Assembly: GCF_029814825.1 (NCBI RefSeq)
Contig: NZ_CP122379.1
Location: 558,001-622,000 of the forward strand
DNA from: Aequorivita marisscotiae
GTDB lineage: Bacteria; Bacteroidota; Bacteroidia; Flavobacteriales; Flavobacteriaceae
Length of the DNA: 64,000 nucleotides
Reading direction: 5' to 3'
Part shown: piece by piece, positions 8,275 through 18,254 of the stretch
How the letters are laid out: each line of letters begins with the position of its first letter
How positions within the stretch are numbered: the first letter of the stretch is position 1
Notes under the pieces: generated by a model
Seen by the model: only the letters and a program-made list of their open reading frames with translations
Databases searched by the model: none
What the model was told of the DNA's origin: nothing
Made by a program: the position numbers and the translations under genes

Positions 8275-10156
8275 ATAGGAAGAAATTCCAAACCAGCCCA
8301 AACCTTAAAACAGCATCGCGATATGGGTAGCCCGGTGCCGCAAAATGATTGTTCTTGCCACCACTAAATAAATTAGTGAAATTTTCATAAACAAAGTAAA
8401 TACGCGTTTGCCGAATTTTAGCATTAAAGAAAATATCTACCAACGGGAAACCGCCCAATTCCTGATCGTTCTGCACGTAAAACTCCGCCAATACAGGATC
8501 ATAACCATTCATATTGTATTGGGTAAAATATTTAAAAGTTACACCCGTTTGTAAAAACAAAGCACGTTTAAACAAATGATCTTCAAAATAAAGCGTGTTT
8601 CGCGTAATAATCTGTGGAACATTCAAAATGTTTTCACCATTTAAAACCTGTTGATACATTACTGTATTCTCAAAACCAAAATTTCGGTATTTGAATTCCT
8701 TTTCGGCCTTTATTTTTAGATAATCAACTCTTTCAGAAGCTTGATTGGGAGACGGAGTGCTGTCGTTTTCCTTTATACCAAAATAGGTGTAATCGTCAAT
8801 TCCCGTGTAACTTACCGAAGCATTTCCAAATTGTTTTGTATTAATTTCAAAATTGAGTTGCTGTGTTTTTACATTGTTTAAATTGGTTTTCCAATTGTAG
8901 TTTTGGTAATCGCTTTGGTACAATAAAAAGTTGAAATTGGGCGCCACCGAATGAATATTTACCGAAGCTTTGGCATTGTATTCCTCATTTAAATTATACG
9001 AAGCTGAACCTTCAATATAATTACCTTCAAAATCGCCAGCAATGTTTAATGCGCCTTTACCAGAAAGTTTAAATCCGCGATATTCTTTTGCAAAAGCGGC
9101 ACCGGCTTCAATTATATCTCCTTTAATTCTGTTGGGAATTCGCGCCTCATCCAATATTAAAACGGAATTATAACCGTAATTAAAATCATTATAGCCCGCC
9201 CAAGCAGTTATTTTTCCAATGAGTGAATTGTCAAAATCTGCATACGCCTTTACATTAAAATCTTCCAATTTGGTTTTGGTGAACAAATCGGCTGTTTCGT
9301 ACGAAGGGCCAAAACTTTTAAAAGGCTTTGTTTGGTTGTATCTGAAAAATTTATCTTCATAGCTTAAAACATTCCCAATAGTTAAAACCGAGTACCCGGT
9401 ACTATCGCGATTGCTAAACAATTCGTAATACTGATCGCCATAAAAACGGAGTCCTTCCAGTTTATTTTCCGCATTTTCAAAATTTACATCCAACCTGCCG
9501 CGGTCATTAAATTCAGGGTCTGCAGTCATAAATAGCTGTAGCGAATTGTTGGTTAAACCACCGTTTTCCTGGTTTAAAATATCCTGTGCCGCTACGTGCG
9601 CACGAACAACATAGCGCTTATTTTTTGTATGGTAATTTGAAGTAAACAGAAAATTACCCGTACTGGTTAAAATATGCTGATATTTCCCCAACGAACGAAC
9701 CCCTTTATAACCAACCGAAAAATTAAATTGCGGCGAGGTATTTACTGTAAAAAACGCATCTAATTGCTGTCCTTGTTCGTAAGCGGTTTTAAAATAAAGC
9801 TCCGTTAAAGGCGTTGGAACGTTAAAATAATTTACATCGTCAATTTCTTTATAGTTGAAATGATGCGACTGTGCTACAAATAGCGGCTTTAGATTAAACG
9901 TATTAAAATTATAAGCAAGCGAATTATACGTCTGCCCTACATTTGAAAATTGCAGCAGCTCAAAATTATCTTTCCGCAGGTAATTAAATTTGTACTTTTT
10001 AGCAATAGAAAGGGTAGTATCTACAAAAGTAGTATCTCTAGTTGCCGAAATAATTTTATAATAATCTATAGGTGGTTTTTCTTTCTTTGCAGGAGTTTGC
10101 GAAAACACAGTAGCCGAAGCGCAAAAAAGAAATAATAGCACAAGTGTTTTTTTCAT
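8273..10156 (-). CDS. Putative outer membrane porin, Porin_10 family
   Basis: 627 residues with a signal peptide (MKKTLVLLFLFCASATVFSQ, cleavage after about 20). The rest is rich in alternating aromatic/polar strands typical of a large beta-barrel (for example FNYGYNSV, YFVYENFTNLF) and ends in aromatic strand FGLVWNFFL. This matches the Bacteroidetes 'putative porin' family (Porin_10). Transported solute unknown. A TACCTTTG -7 element lies at 10176-10183, giving a short leader. Confidence 0.82.
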   Translation of the reverse strand: MKKTLVLLFLFCASATVFSQTPAKKEKPPIDYYKIISATRDTTFVDTTLSIAKKYKFNYLRKDNFELLQFSNVGQTYNSLAYNFNTFNLKPLFVAQSHHFNYKEIDDVNYFNVPTPLTELYFKTAYEQGQQLDAFFTVNTSPQFNFSVGYKGVRSLGKYQHILTSTGNFLFTSNYHTKNKRYVVRAHVAAQDILNQENGGLTNNSLQLFMTADPEFNDRGRLDVNFENAENKLEGLRFYGDQYYELFSNRDSTGYSVLTIGNVLSYEDKFFRYNQTKPFKSFGPSYETADLFTKTKLEDFNVKAYADFDNSLIGKITAWAGYNDFNYGYNSVLILDEARIPNRIKGDIIEAGAAFAKEYRGFKLSGKGALNIAGDFEGNYIEGSASYNLNEEYNAKASVNIHSVAPNFNFLLYQSDYQNYNWKTNLNNVKTQQLNFEINTKQFGNASVSYTGIDDYTYFGIKENDSTPSPNQASERVDYLKIKAEKEFKYRNFGFENTVMYQQVLNGENILNVPQIITRNTLYFEDHLFKRALFLQTGVTFKYFTQYNMNGYDPVLAEFYVQNDQELGGFPLVDIFFNAKIRQTRIYFVYENFTNLFSGGKNNHFAAPGYPYRDAVLRFGLVWNFFL

Positions 10157-10175
10157 CCTTGGAGAAACTTTCGGG

Positions 10176-10183
10176 CAAAGGTA
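10176..10183 (-). promoter_or_regulatory. -7 promoter element for the porin gene
   Basis: TACCTTTG on the minus strand, 20 bases before the ATG at 10156, fits TAnnTTTG; leader of about 15 nt predicted. Confidence 0.5.
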
Positions 10184-10359
10184 ATTTATTTTTTAGTTTA
10201 TTGAGATTGGGCAGATACTCTAAATGTGCACCATTGAATTACAAATAAAACAAAATTTAAACTTCGTGAGTTTCATTCTATAATTTAAATTTTGCACTTA
10301 TATATTAGATGGGTTTTCCATTTTCTATTTCTATAAATTTATAGAGATTTGTATAAATA

Positions 10360-10971
10360 ATGCTTCAACTAAAAATTAATAAAAACCTCATTGAATGCGG
10401 CACGGATGAAGCCGGCCGTGGTTGCTTGGCGGGTCCGGTAACCGCTGCTGCTGTAATTCTTCCCGACGATTTTCAGCATCCTTTTTTAACAGACAGCAAG
10501 CAGCTTTCCGAAAAAAAACGAATGGAACTTAAGTCTATTATTGAGCGGGAAGCTATTTGTTTTAAAGTAGTTCATGTAATGATGGACGAGATTGATAAAT
10601 TAAATATTCTTAATGCGTCTATTTTGGGAATGCACCGCGCAATACAAGGACTTTCGCAAGTACCACAATTTATTGCTATTGACGGCAATCGTTTTAAGCC
10701 TTTAGGGAAAACGCCTTTTGAATGTGTAGTAAAAGGCGATGGTAAATTTTTACACATAGCCGCGGCATCTATTTTGGCGAAAACCTATCGCGACGAATAT
10801 ATGGCAACGCTGCATAAAAAATTTCCACAGTACAATTGGAAACAAAATAAAGGCTACCCAACCAAAGCACATCGCGAAGCTATTCGCGAGCACGGTAGCA
10901 CCATTTTTCATCGCAAGAGTTTTAAACTGCTTCCCGATCAACTTACATTAAACATTGCGGATACTTTGTAA
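10360..10971 (+). CDS. rnhB: Ribonuclease HII
   Basis: 203 residues, typical length. The active-site motif [13 protein letters not shown] places Asp16 and Glu17; [17 protein letters not shown] and [10 protein letters not shown] follow as in bacterial RNase HII. It cleaves RNA in RNA-DNA hybrids and removes single ribonucleotides from DNA. No strong -7 element was identified; upstream is AT-rich with a TATAAATTTATA palindrome at about 10334-10345. The large lipoprotein gene starts 97 bp downstream with its own promoter. Confidence 0.96.
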   Translation: MLQLKINKNLIECGTDEAGRGCLAGPVTAAAVILPDDFQHPFLTDSKQLSEKKRMELKSIIEREAICFKVVHVMMDEIDKLNILNASILGMHRAIQGLSQVPQFIAIDGNRFKPLGKTPFECVVKGDGKFLHIAAASILAKTYRDEYMATLHKKFPQYNWKQNKGYPTKAHREAIREHGSTIFHRKSFKLLPDQLTLNIADTL

Positions 10972-11034
10972 TTTTTAATCACAGCAAGTATTTGTACTGT
11001 TGAAAACCCGTCAATAAACATTTTATACTTCGCA

Positions 11035-11064
11035 TTGAACCATCATTAATCCATGCTATTTTTG
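11035..11064 (+). promoter_or_regulatory. Full Bacteroidetes promoter, nearly leaderless
   Basis: TTG (11035-11037), exactly 19 bases, then TATTTTTG (11057-11064): a consensus -33/-7 pair. The ATG at 11069 is only 4 bases after the -7 element, so transcription would begin at or next to the start codon. Confidence 0.65.
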
Positions 11065-11068
11065 TGTT

Positions 11069-13537
11069 ATGGGAAAAATTTGCCGGAAACCATTTGCGCT
11101 TCTATTTATTACTGCTATTCTTTTTGGAACTCTTGGAGGTTGCGACAAAAGCCCTTCGAAAACAGGCACTTTAATGGATTTTGTTCCAGAGAATGCTTCG
11201 ATGGTTTTTAAAATTTCGAATCTTAAAAATCTACAGGCAGATATTGAGGCCAACTCCCTGCTTTCAATGTTCGAAAAAACTGGCCCGTATTTATTTTTTG
11301 CCGAAAAATCTGTTTTCTTTAAAAAGCTACATCCCACGGCGCAAAGTCTTTTGTGTATTAATATATTAAACGATTCGGTGTCTGCATTTACCTTTATTTC
11401 AAAACACACTGAAAATTTATTTCAGGTAGATTCCATTAAAAATAAAACAGTTGAAACCCTGCAAATAGATAAAAAATCGTTTCAACGTATAACGATAGAT
11501 GCCAGCAAATCTGGCCGTAGCCCAGAAATTGCTTATACCGCACAGATAGATAGCGTGTTTGTAATTTCGTCTTCGCAAAAAATTTTGCAGGATATTTTAA
11601 AGGGAAAAACCGAACGCGATGCCACTTTTAAAAAAGTATTTAATTTACCATCTTCAAACGGGTTTACGGCTTTGATGCGTGGAAATAGAATTGCTGTCGC
11701 CGATTCTACCAAAATAGATTTTACTTCGTGGAGTGCGCTGGACGTTGCCATTGCGCCCGAATCTCTTACCGCCACCGGAATTACACTAGCTACAGACAGC
11801 ATTCCACAATTGCTAAACGTTTTTAAGGAACAAGTACCGCAACACAATGATGTAGCTGCTTTGGTGCCCACCGATGCGTTAGGCGCCTTAAGTTTTACCT
11901 TTAACGATGCCGAAGCTTTTCAAAATAATCTGCGTACTTTTAGAGGTGAAAACCCAATTTTAAAAACAACCGGGATTTTCGGCTCGGTTAGTGAAGTGGG
12001 AAGTATAAGCCTAAAAAGCGAAACCGCAATTTTTATAAAAAGTATTGATCCTTCTTTAACAAACGATGCTTTGGCGCGATTTGTTTCTTCTAAAAGCATG
12101 TTTCGCGAAACTGAAATAAGCAGTTTTAGCGAGCCGGACTTGTTCCAAAAAACCTTTTCGCCATTTATAAATTACAAAAAAGCGAATTATGTTTTTCAAC
12201 TTGAAAATTTCTTTGTTTTTACCGAAAGTGAAGAAACCGCAGCGCAAATTATAAGTTCGTTTCAAAATAATGCAACTTTAAAAAACACTTCGTATTTTAA
12301 AAATACAGCACAGGATTTAAGCAGCGCTTCTTCCCTTTTAATCTTTAAAATGCAAGGCGAGTTTTCGGAAACCATTTCAGATTTTTTCAATTCAAAAAGC
12401 CGCGCGGATTTTAAAAATATATCGTTTGATAAATTTCCCCTGGCAGCCCTTCAATTTAGCTTCGACAGAAATTTTGCGCACGTAACGCTTAGTTGCAAAG
12501 AAAGCGGGGGTGCTACTAAAAGTATTTCGGGCCGCGTGTCGGAAAAATTCAACATACAACTCGAAAACCCCTTACTGGGAAATCCACACGTAGTTAAAGG
12601 CAAAAATGGCAGTGTAAAAATAGTGGTGCAGGATATTGGCAATAAACTCTATTTTATTTCGGAAAGCGGAAAAATTCTTTGGAGTAAAAATCTCGGTGCT
12701 CCGATTTTAGGAAAAATTGAGGAAGTTGAAATTTCTGGCGGCAATCAAATTGCTTTCGTAACCCAGGACACGTTTTATATTTTAGATAGAAATGGAAAAG
12801 ATGTAAAAGGCTTTCCTATAAAATTTAAAGACAAAATTACGCGACCGCTCTCCGTTTTTGATTACGACAACAACCGCAATTACCGCTTTGTAGTTGTGCA
12901 AGACAAAGAGGTGTTTATGTACGATAAAAACGGTAAAACCGTAAAAGGTTTTGGATTTAATAAAACGCAGAGCTCTATTGTGCTATCGCCCGTACACATA
13001 CGCATGGGCAACAAAGATTATATTGTAATTGCCGAGGAAAACGGAAAACTCAATATTTTAAGTCGCGTGGGAAAACCGCGGATTTCAATTTCAAAAAAGT
13101 TCAATTTTTCTGATATTCCAATTGCAGAAGAGGACAACAATTTTGTTGTTATTACCAAAGAGAACACGAAAGAACGCATCGCTCAAGACGGGAAGGTTTC
13201 TACGCTAAAGTTAAATGTAGGCAACAACTATTGGTTTTTAGTTGAAGAAAACACAAAAGTAACCAAGGACGACAATTTGTTGCGAATTAATGGTAAATTA
13301 GTAGAACTACCCCTGGGACTTTACACGGTGCCGAAACTATTTAATATAGGTAGAAAAACATACATTACCATAACCGAAACGCAGGAGAAAAAGGTATATG
13401 TTTTTGATAAAAATGGAGAAACGCTCAACGGTTTTCCGGTTTATGGCACTTCAGAAGCCGCCATGGGCGAGGGCAGTTCTACTGGTTTAGTTGTAAAAGG
13501 CGAGGCGAACAGTATAGTATTTTACGGTATAAATTAA
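11069..13537 (+). CDS. Large lipoprotein of unknown function
   Basis: 822 residues. Lipoprotein signal MGKICRKPFALLFITAILFG ending in lipobox LGGC. The N-terminal half opens with PENASMVFKISNLKNL, the type of sequence seen in DUF3352-like proteins. The C-terminal third (about 510-822) repeats short beta units with the pattern V-x-x-(D/K)-x-x-G-K-x-(V/L)-x-G-F-(P/G), such as FYILDRNGKDVKGFP, VFMYDKNGKTVKGFG and VYVFDKNGETLNGFP, suggesting a beta-propeller. Probably an envelope-anchored structural or scaffold protein. It follows rnhB but has its own promoter. Function not recognised. Confidence 0.75.
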   Translation: MGKICRKPFALLFITAILFGTLGGCDKSPSKTGTLMDFVPENASMVFKISNLKNLQADIEANSLLSMFEKTGPYLFFAEKSVFFKKLHPTAQSLLCINILNDSVSAFTFISKHTENLFQVDSIKNKTVETLQIDKKSFQRITIDASKSGRSPEIAYTAQIDSVFVISSSQKILQDILKGKTERDATFKKVFNLPSSNGFTALMRGNRIAVADSTKIDFTSWSALDVAIAPESLTATGITLATDSIPQLLNVFKEQVPQHNDVAALVPTDALGALSFTFNDAEAFQNNLRTFRGENPILKTTGIFGSVSEVGSISLKSETAIFIKSIDPSLTNDALARFVSSKSMFRETEISSFSEPDLFQKTFSPFINYKKANYVFQLENFFVFTESEETAAQIISSFQNNATLKNTSYFKNTAQDLSSASSLLIFKMQGEFSETISDFFNSKSRADFKNISFDKFPLAALQFSFDRNFAHVTLSCKESGGATKSISGRVSEKFNIQLENPLLGNPHVVKGKNGSVKIVVQDIGNKLYFISESGKILWSKNLGAPILGKIEEVEISGGNQIAFVTQDTFYILDRNGKDVKGFPIKFKDKITRPLSVFDYDNNRNYRFVVVQDKEVFMYDKNGKTVKGFGFNKTQSSIVLSPVHIRMGNKDYIVIAEENGKLNILSRVGKPRISISKKFNFSDIPIAEEDNNFVVITKENTKERIAQDGKVSTLKLNVGNNYWFLVEENTKVTKDDNLLRINGKLVELPLGLYTVPKLFNIGRKTYITITETQEKKVYVFDKNGETLNGFPVYGTSEAAMGEGSSTGLVVKGEANSIVFYGIN

Positions 13538-13628
13538 AGTTTAAAGCTGTTATACTACAAACTACCGCAAAGAAATTCAATAAAGAAATAAAAAAACAAG
13601 GCCCAATGGCGAGTGAGAAAATAGAAGG

Positions 13629-14342
13629 TTAAGCTTCCATTTTTTTCCTTATTTCGGCTTCAAAGAGTTGAAGAAAATGTTTTAGTAGTTTTTCTTTTAC
13701 TTCGGCTAATGAAACTTCGGCTTTTCCTAATTCTACGTGTAACGAGGTAACGGCTTTGTCTTTAATTCCGCAGGGAATCATATGGTCAAAATAACCTAAA
13801 TTGGTATTCACATTAAGAGCAAAACCGTGCATGGTAACCCAGCGACTTGCTCGTACCCCCATAGCGCAAATTTTTCTGGCAAAGGGAGTGCCTACATCTA
13901 GCCAAACTCCGGTCTCGCCTTTACTTCGCTCTGCTTTTAAGCCGTATTCGGCGAGCGTAAGAATAATCATTTCTTCTAAAAAACGCAGATATTTGTGAAT
14001 GTCGGTGAAGAAGTTTTCTAAATCTAAAATAGGATAACCTACAATTTGCCCTGGGCCGTGATAGGTAATATCGCCACCGCGGTTAATTTTATAAAAAGTG
14101 GCGTTTATTGCCTTTAACTTTTCTTCTGAAATAAGTAAATTTTCAATATGTCCGTTTTTGCCTAGCGTATAAACATGCGGATGTTCAACAAATAAAAAAT
14201 AATTGGGGGTATCGTGCGCAAAACCTTGCTTTTTGTTGTTGCTTTTAATTTGTAGAATTTTTTGAAACAATACTTCTTGATATTCCCACGTTTCTTTATA
14301 ATCCTTAAAACCTAGGTCTTTTATTTGTAAAAATTTACTCAT
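13629..14342 (-). CDS. lipB: Octanoyl-(acyl carrier protein)-protein N-octanoyltransferase
   Basis: 237 residues. Transfers octanoate from ACP to lipoyl domains, for example of pyruvate dehydrogenase, whose E1-beta gene is at 29.6 kb. Motifs: NRGGDITYHGPGQIVGYP, KICAMGVR with the catalytic lysine at 157, and FDHMIPCGI with the catalytic cysteine at 191. Convergent with the upstream lipoprotein gene; 91 bp lie between the stops and hold no clear terminator. Confidence 0.95.
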   Translation of the reverse strand: MSKFLQIKDLGFKDYKETWEYQEVLFQKILQIKSNNKKQGFAHDTPNYFLFVEHPHVYTLGKNGHIENLLISEEKLKAINATFYKINRGGDITYHGPGQIVGYPILDLENFFTDIHKYLRFLEEMIILTLAEYGLKAERSKGETGVWLDVGTPFARKICAMGVRASRWVTMHGFALNVNTNLGYFDHMIPCGIKDKAVTSLHVELGKAEVSLAEVKEKLLKHFLQLFEAEIRKKMEA

Positions 14343-14523
14343 TACATTGCCGTTTTTATTAAGCTCGGTAAAATTATTGATTAATATTTTCTTCTACTTA
14401 AAATTCTCAGTTTTTGTGAATTTTTTTATAAAAAATCCCAAAGTTAATTTCTTAAATATTTATTAAATCGGCTAAAGGTTATTATATTTACCGCTCTAAA
14501 CATTCATATAAACTACATTTACA

Positions 14524-16767
14524 ATGAAAAAAAGTACTTTTAAGCCATTCCTGATTGTATTTTTAATGCTAATAAGCATTGGATTACAAGCGCAGAATGC
14601 GTTATGGAGCAAGGCAACAAACTCCGAGACGCAGACCCGACAAAAGGCATTTCGCAACGCTATGCCGCAAGAATTTAACTTATACTCACTAAACACAACA
14701 GCTTTAAAAAGCCAATTGCAACGTGCCCCCGAAAGATTTACGGGAACCTCAGATGTTGTAATTGAACTTCCAACAAATGACGGTGTTATTCAGCGTTTCC
14801 GTGTTTATGAAGCCTCTGTAATGGAGCCAGAACTTCAGGCGCAACACCCAGGTATTCGATCTTATGCCGCACAAGGTATAGATGATGGTTCTGCCATTGC
14901 TCGTTTTAGTGTTTCGAATGTGGGCGTACATGTAATGATCTCTTCTGTACACTATTCTACTATCTATATTGATCCTTATACACAGGACAAAAATTATTAT
15001 ATAGCTTATAATATTAATCAAGTTCCTGCGAATCCTAATAGTGCTGTTTGTTTAACGGAAGAAACTGAAATAATGGATTTGCCTAATAACAACATTAATG
15101 CAGACGATGGAATTCTAAGAACTTTTAGACTTGCCTTAGCGTGTACAGGTGAATATGCTCAATATCATTTAAACCAACAAGGAATCCCTAACGGTGCCTC
15201 GGATGCTGTAAAAAAAGCTGCAGTGCTTTCTGCAATGAACGTGGCCATGACACGTGTAAATGGAGTGTATGAAAGAGACGCTTCTTTAACTATGGTTATC
15301 GTTGCCAATAATACAGACATTATCTTCCTTAATGCAGCATCAGATCCGTACACCAACAACAGTGGAGGTACTATGCTTGGGCAAAACCAAACTACCTGTG
15401 ATGCTATAATTGGAAATGCCAATTACGATATTGGCCACGTATTTAGTACTGGTGGTGGTGGTATTGCTGGGCTTCGAGTTCCTTGCCGAACCGGACAAAA
15501 AGCAAGAGGAGTTACAGGTTTAACTTCGCCTATAAACGATATTTTCTATATTGATTTTGTTGCACACGAAATGGGTCACCAATTTGGTGCAAACCACACT
15601 TTTAATAATTCTTGTGGAAATAATAGAAATCCTTCAACTGCTGTAGAGCCTGGTAGCGGATCTTCAATTATGGGTTATGCTGGTATTTGCCCTCCAAACG
15701 TACAAAGCAATAGTGATGATTATTTTACTGCTATTAGCATACAAGAAATCTGGAACTATATTAAAAATGGACAAGGACAATGTGGAGTACAATCACCAAC
15801 AAACAACTTACCTCCTGTAGCAGATGCTGGTCCTAACTACACATTACCAAAATCTACTCCTTTTAGATTAAAAGGAATTGCTTCTGATCCAGATGGCGAT
15901 ATATTATCACATTGCTGGGAACAAATGAACCCACAGGTTGCGCCTATGCCACCTCAAAATTCATCTAATAGCGGCCCGGCTTTTAGAACTTTAGATCCAT
16001 CAGACTCGCCGATGAGATATATGCCAGCTATTGGTACTGTACTTTCTGGTAATACACAAAACACGTGGGAAGTAGTACCTTCAGTAGGTAGAATTATGAA
16101 TTTTAGATATACCGTTCGCGATAATGTTGCCGGTGGAGGTGCTTCGGCTAGCGACAATTTAATATTAACTTTTGATGCTAATTCCGGTCCGTTTGAGATT
16201 ACTTCTCAAAATACAGCCACTACGTGGACTATCGGGAATACCGAAACCGTTACTTGGGATGTTGCTGGAACTGATGTAGCTCCCGTAGATAGCCCAAATG
16301 TAGATATTTGGTTCTCTACTGATAATGGACAAACATACCCAATTTCGGTTGCGCTAAACGTTCCAAACAACGGAAGCGCTGTGGTAAATGTTCCAAACGT
16401 AAATACTACCACAGGAAGATTGATGGTTATGTCTTCTAACAATATTTTCTACGACCTAAACGATGCCGTTATAACAGTAGATGGCGTTGTAGGCGTTGAA
16501 GACTTTGCTTTCGAAAACTTCTCGGTGTATCCAAACCCTTCAAATGGAACTTTTAACCTAACTTTCAAACCAGCGTCTAACGACAAAATTGAAATTTCTC
16601 TTTACGATTTAAGAGGAAGAGCAATTAACCAATACAGTTTTGACGATGTATCTGCTTCAAGTACTTTTAACAAACAATTGGAGTATAGCTATATTGAAAG
16701 CGGTATGTATTTCCTTGTTGTAAAGAACGGCAACAAAGTAACGACCAAAAAGATTGTGAAAAACTAA
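14524..16767 (+). CDS. Secreted reprolysin-like zinc metalloprotease with T9SS sorting domain
   Basis: 747 residues. Signal peptide (1-23, ending LQAQ), propeptide-like region, then a metzincin protease domain: HEMGHQFGANH with zinc ligands His348, His352, His358 and catalytic Glu349, and Met-turn SSIMGYAG. Downstream are beta-sandwich (PKD-like) regions around PPVADAGPNYTLPKSTP and a type IX secretion C-terminal domain (about 660-747: FSVYPNPSNGTFNLTF ... KIVKN). Expected to be exported by T9SS and released or surface-attached after removal of the C-terminus. A TATATTTA sequence at 14483-14490 may be a weak -7 element. A strong hairpin follows the gene. Confidence 0.92.
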   Translation: MKKSTFKPFLIVFLMLISIGLQAQNALWSKATNSETQTRQKAFRNAMPQEFNLYSLNTTALKSQLQRAPERFTGTSDVVIELPTNDGVIQRFRVYEASVMEPELQAQHPGIRSYAAQGIDDGSAIARFSVSNVGVHVMISSVHYSTIYIDPYTQDKNYYIAYNINQVPANPNSAVCLTEETEIMDLPNNNINADDGILRTFRLALACTGEYAQYHLNQQGIPNGASDAVKKAAVLSAMNVAMTRVNGVYERDASLTMVIVANNTDIIFLNAASDPYTNNSGGTMLGQNQTTCDAIIGNANYDIGHVFSTGGGGIAGLRVPCRTGQKARGVTGLTSPINDIFYIDFVAHEMGHQFGANHTFNNSCGNNRNPSTAVEPGSGSSIMGYAGICPPNVQSNSDDYFTAISIQEIWNYIKNGQGQCGVQSPTNNLPPVADAGPNYTLPKSTPFRLKGIASDPDGDILSHCWEQMNPQVAPMPPQNSSNSGPAFRTLDPSDSPMRYMPAIGTVLSGNTQNTWEVVPSVGRIMNFRYTVRDNVAGGGASASDNLILTFDANSGPFEITSQNTATTWTIGNTETVTWDVAGTDVAPVDSPNVDIWFSTDNGQTYPISVALNVPNNGSAVVNVPNVNTTTGRLMVMSSNNIFYDLNDAVITVDGVVGVEDFAFENFSVYPNPSNGTFNLTFKPASNDKIEISLYDLRGRAINQYSFDDVSASSTFNKQLEYSYIESGMYFLVVKNGNKVTTKKIVKN

Positions 16768-16787
16768 TTCGCAGTTAATTCAATAAT

Positions 16788-16838
16788 TAAAAAAGAGAAA
16801 AGACAGGATTTAGTTTCCTGTTCTTTTCTCTTTTTTTT
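16788..16838. terminator. Bidirectional terminator
   Basis: Long stem AAAAAAGAGAAAAGACAGGA against TTCCTGTTCTTTTCTCTTTTTT with one bulged base. A-run on the left and T-run on the right suit termination of both the protease (+) and the convergent lipoprotein (-). Confidence 0.75.
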
Positions 16839-16915
16839 ATATCTATTTCTTTTTTAAAGTGAAGCTTAACTTCGCCCTCAATACAGTTCCTTTTTATCTC
16901 AAAGGAAGCTTACAA

Positions 16916-17452
16916 CTATAGCTTAACCGTTTCTGAAATATTTGAAACTACCTGCGATGTTTTGCCAACTTCAAAATTTAAATTGAATGTAAGCGTTTCA
17001 TTGTTGGTAGAAATAGAAAGCTCGCCATTAGTAATTGGATAGTAACCCGCCTCCCCCTTGCAAAAACAATGTTTGCCGTACAAAAGTTTTACATCGCTCA
17101 AAGAAGCATTTACTTTGCTTATTTTTTTCACATTATTGGGTATTTCAAAATGGATGGTTTCAGAATAATTGCCATCTGCAGTGCCTTCGGGGCCTTCTTT
17201 TAAATAGGTGTATTCCACTACCATATTGTCGCCGGCGGTCATTTCGGGATACAAAGCTCCGGTACCGTCTTCTTTTACTACAAGACTTTTATTTTTGTGC
17301 AATACTACACTACAGTTTCCAGCCTCTGGGCAGCCAGAACTGGTGTTTTCTACTTGTTCCATATTGGTGTTTTCTGATGAAATTACAGTTCCAGTCTGCG
17401 TTTTGCAGGCATTAACCATAAAAAGTGGAATTAAAAAATACAATGCTTTCAT
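16916..17452 (-). CDS. Hypothetical lipoprotein
   Basis: 178 residues. Signal MKALYFLIPLFMVNAC with lipobox VNAC; Cys16 would be lipidated. The mature part has regular beta-strand alternation and four cysteines in CPEAGNCSVV and HCFCKGEAGYYP. No family recognised. It lies 51 bp downstream of another lipoprotein gene on the same strand and may be cotranscribed with it and the Pmp3-like gene. Confidence 0.7.
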   Translation of the reverse strand: MKALYFLIPLFMVNACKTQTGTVISSENTNMEQVENTSSGCPEAGNCSVVLHKNKSLVVKEDGTGALYPEMTAGDNMVVEYTYLKEGPEGTADGNYSETIHFEIPNNVKKISKVNASLSDVKLLYGKHCFCKGEAGYYPITNGELSISTNNETLTFNLNFEVGKTSQVVSNISETVKL

Positions 17453-17503
17453 CTGTGTTTAGTTTAGTGTTATGTGAGTAAGATACAAATACGTTGCCGA
17501 AAA

Positions 17504-18250
17504 TTACTGTTTTTCCAATTCTACTTGCAAATCAAGTAAATCGGGATTTTTAAAATATTCAATAAAGGGAGTTTGAACGGTAACCGTTTTTTTGTCTGCC
17601 GAAAAGTTAGCTTCGGGATTAGAGGTTGTCTTTATTTTTTTGGCAAAAGTGTATTTTATGGTATAATTAGATCCACCCATAAAAGCTTCAGCTTGCTTTA
17701 AACTATCAACTTGCTGTTTGTGCATTTTCTTATCCTTTATGTATGCATCGCGCTTAAACACTCCATTTTTAAATGTATAATTCACACCAATTAATTCTTG
17801 CGAACCTTCCTCTTTGGTTGTTTTCATCGCTTGGGTTTTATCGCCAGGCATCATGCCTCCAACTTGCTCCAATCCGTTTAGTATGTCGTTAGCTTCCGCT
17901 ACATTTTTGAAATTGGTAGAAATTGCATAAATCATTTCAGAAGTTTCTGAATCCATTTTTACACGTACATTAAAATTCTCCATCTTCTTTAATTTCTGTT
18001 GTTGGGCAGCCGAAAGCTTCGAGATACTATCGCGTTTTTCTTCCAAAAACTGCTTCATATGTATAATGGTATCTACTTTAACCGAGGCAGAGTCTAGCAT
18101 CGCACCGCCTCCAAAGGCCATCATTTCGTTTAAATTTACCTCAACGGTCATTTCGCCACTTCCGTCAGCATTCATAACCATGGTTTCAGAAAATTGGCAG
18201 CCTATTAATGTAAGTGCAAAGGCAAATAGAAATAGTAATTTTAGTTTCAT
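17504..18250 (-). CDS. Hypothetical lipoprotein
   Basis: 248 residues. Signal MKLKLLFLFAFALTLIGC with lipobox LIGC. The mature part begins QFSETMVMNADGSGEMTVEVN, a pattern seen in periplasmic beta-rich lipoproteins of Bacteroidetes, followed by a charged helical segment (about 65-95) and a beta-rich C-terminus. Function unknown. The start codon is 4 bp downstream of the Pmp3-like gene stop, so the pair is almost certainly one transcript. Confidence 0.72.
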   Translation of the reverse strand: MKLKLLFLFAFALTLIGCQFSETMVMNADGSGEMTVEVNLNEMMAFGGGAMLDSASVKVDTIIHMKQFLEEKRDSISKLSAAQQQKLKKMENFNVRVKMDSETSEMIYAISTNFKNVAEANDILNGLEQVGGMMPGDKTQAMKTTKEEGSQELIGVNYTFKNGVFKRDAYIKDKKMHKQQVDSLKQAEAFMGGSNYTIKYTFAKKIKTTSNPEANFSADKKTVTVQTPFIEYFKNPDLLDLQVELEKQ

Positions 18251-18254
18251 AATG

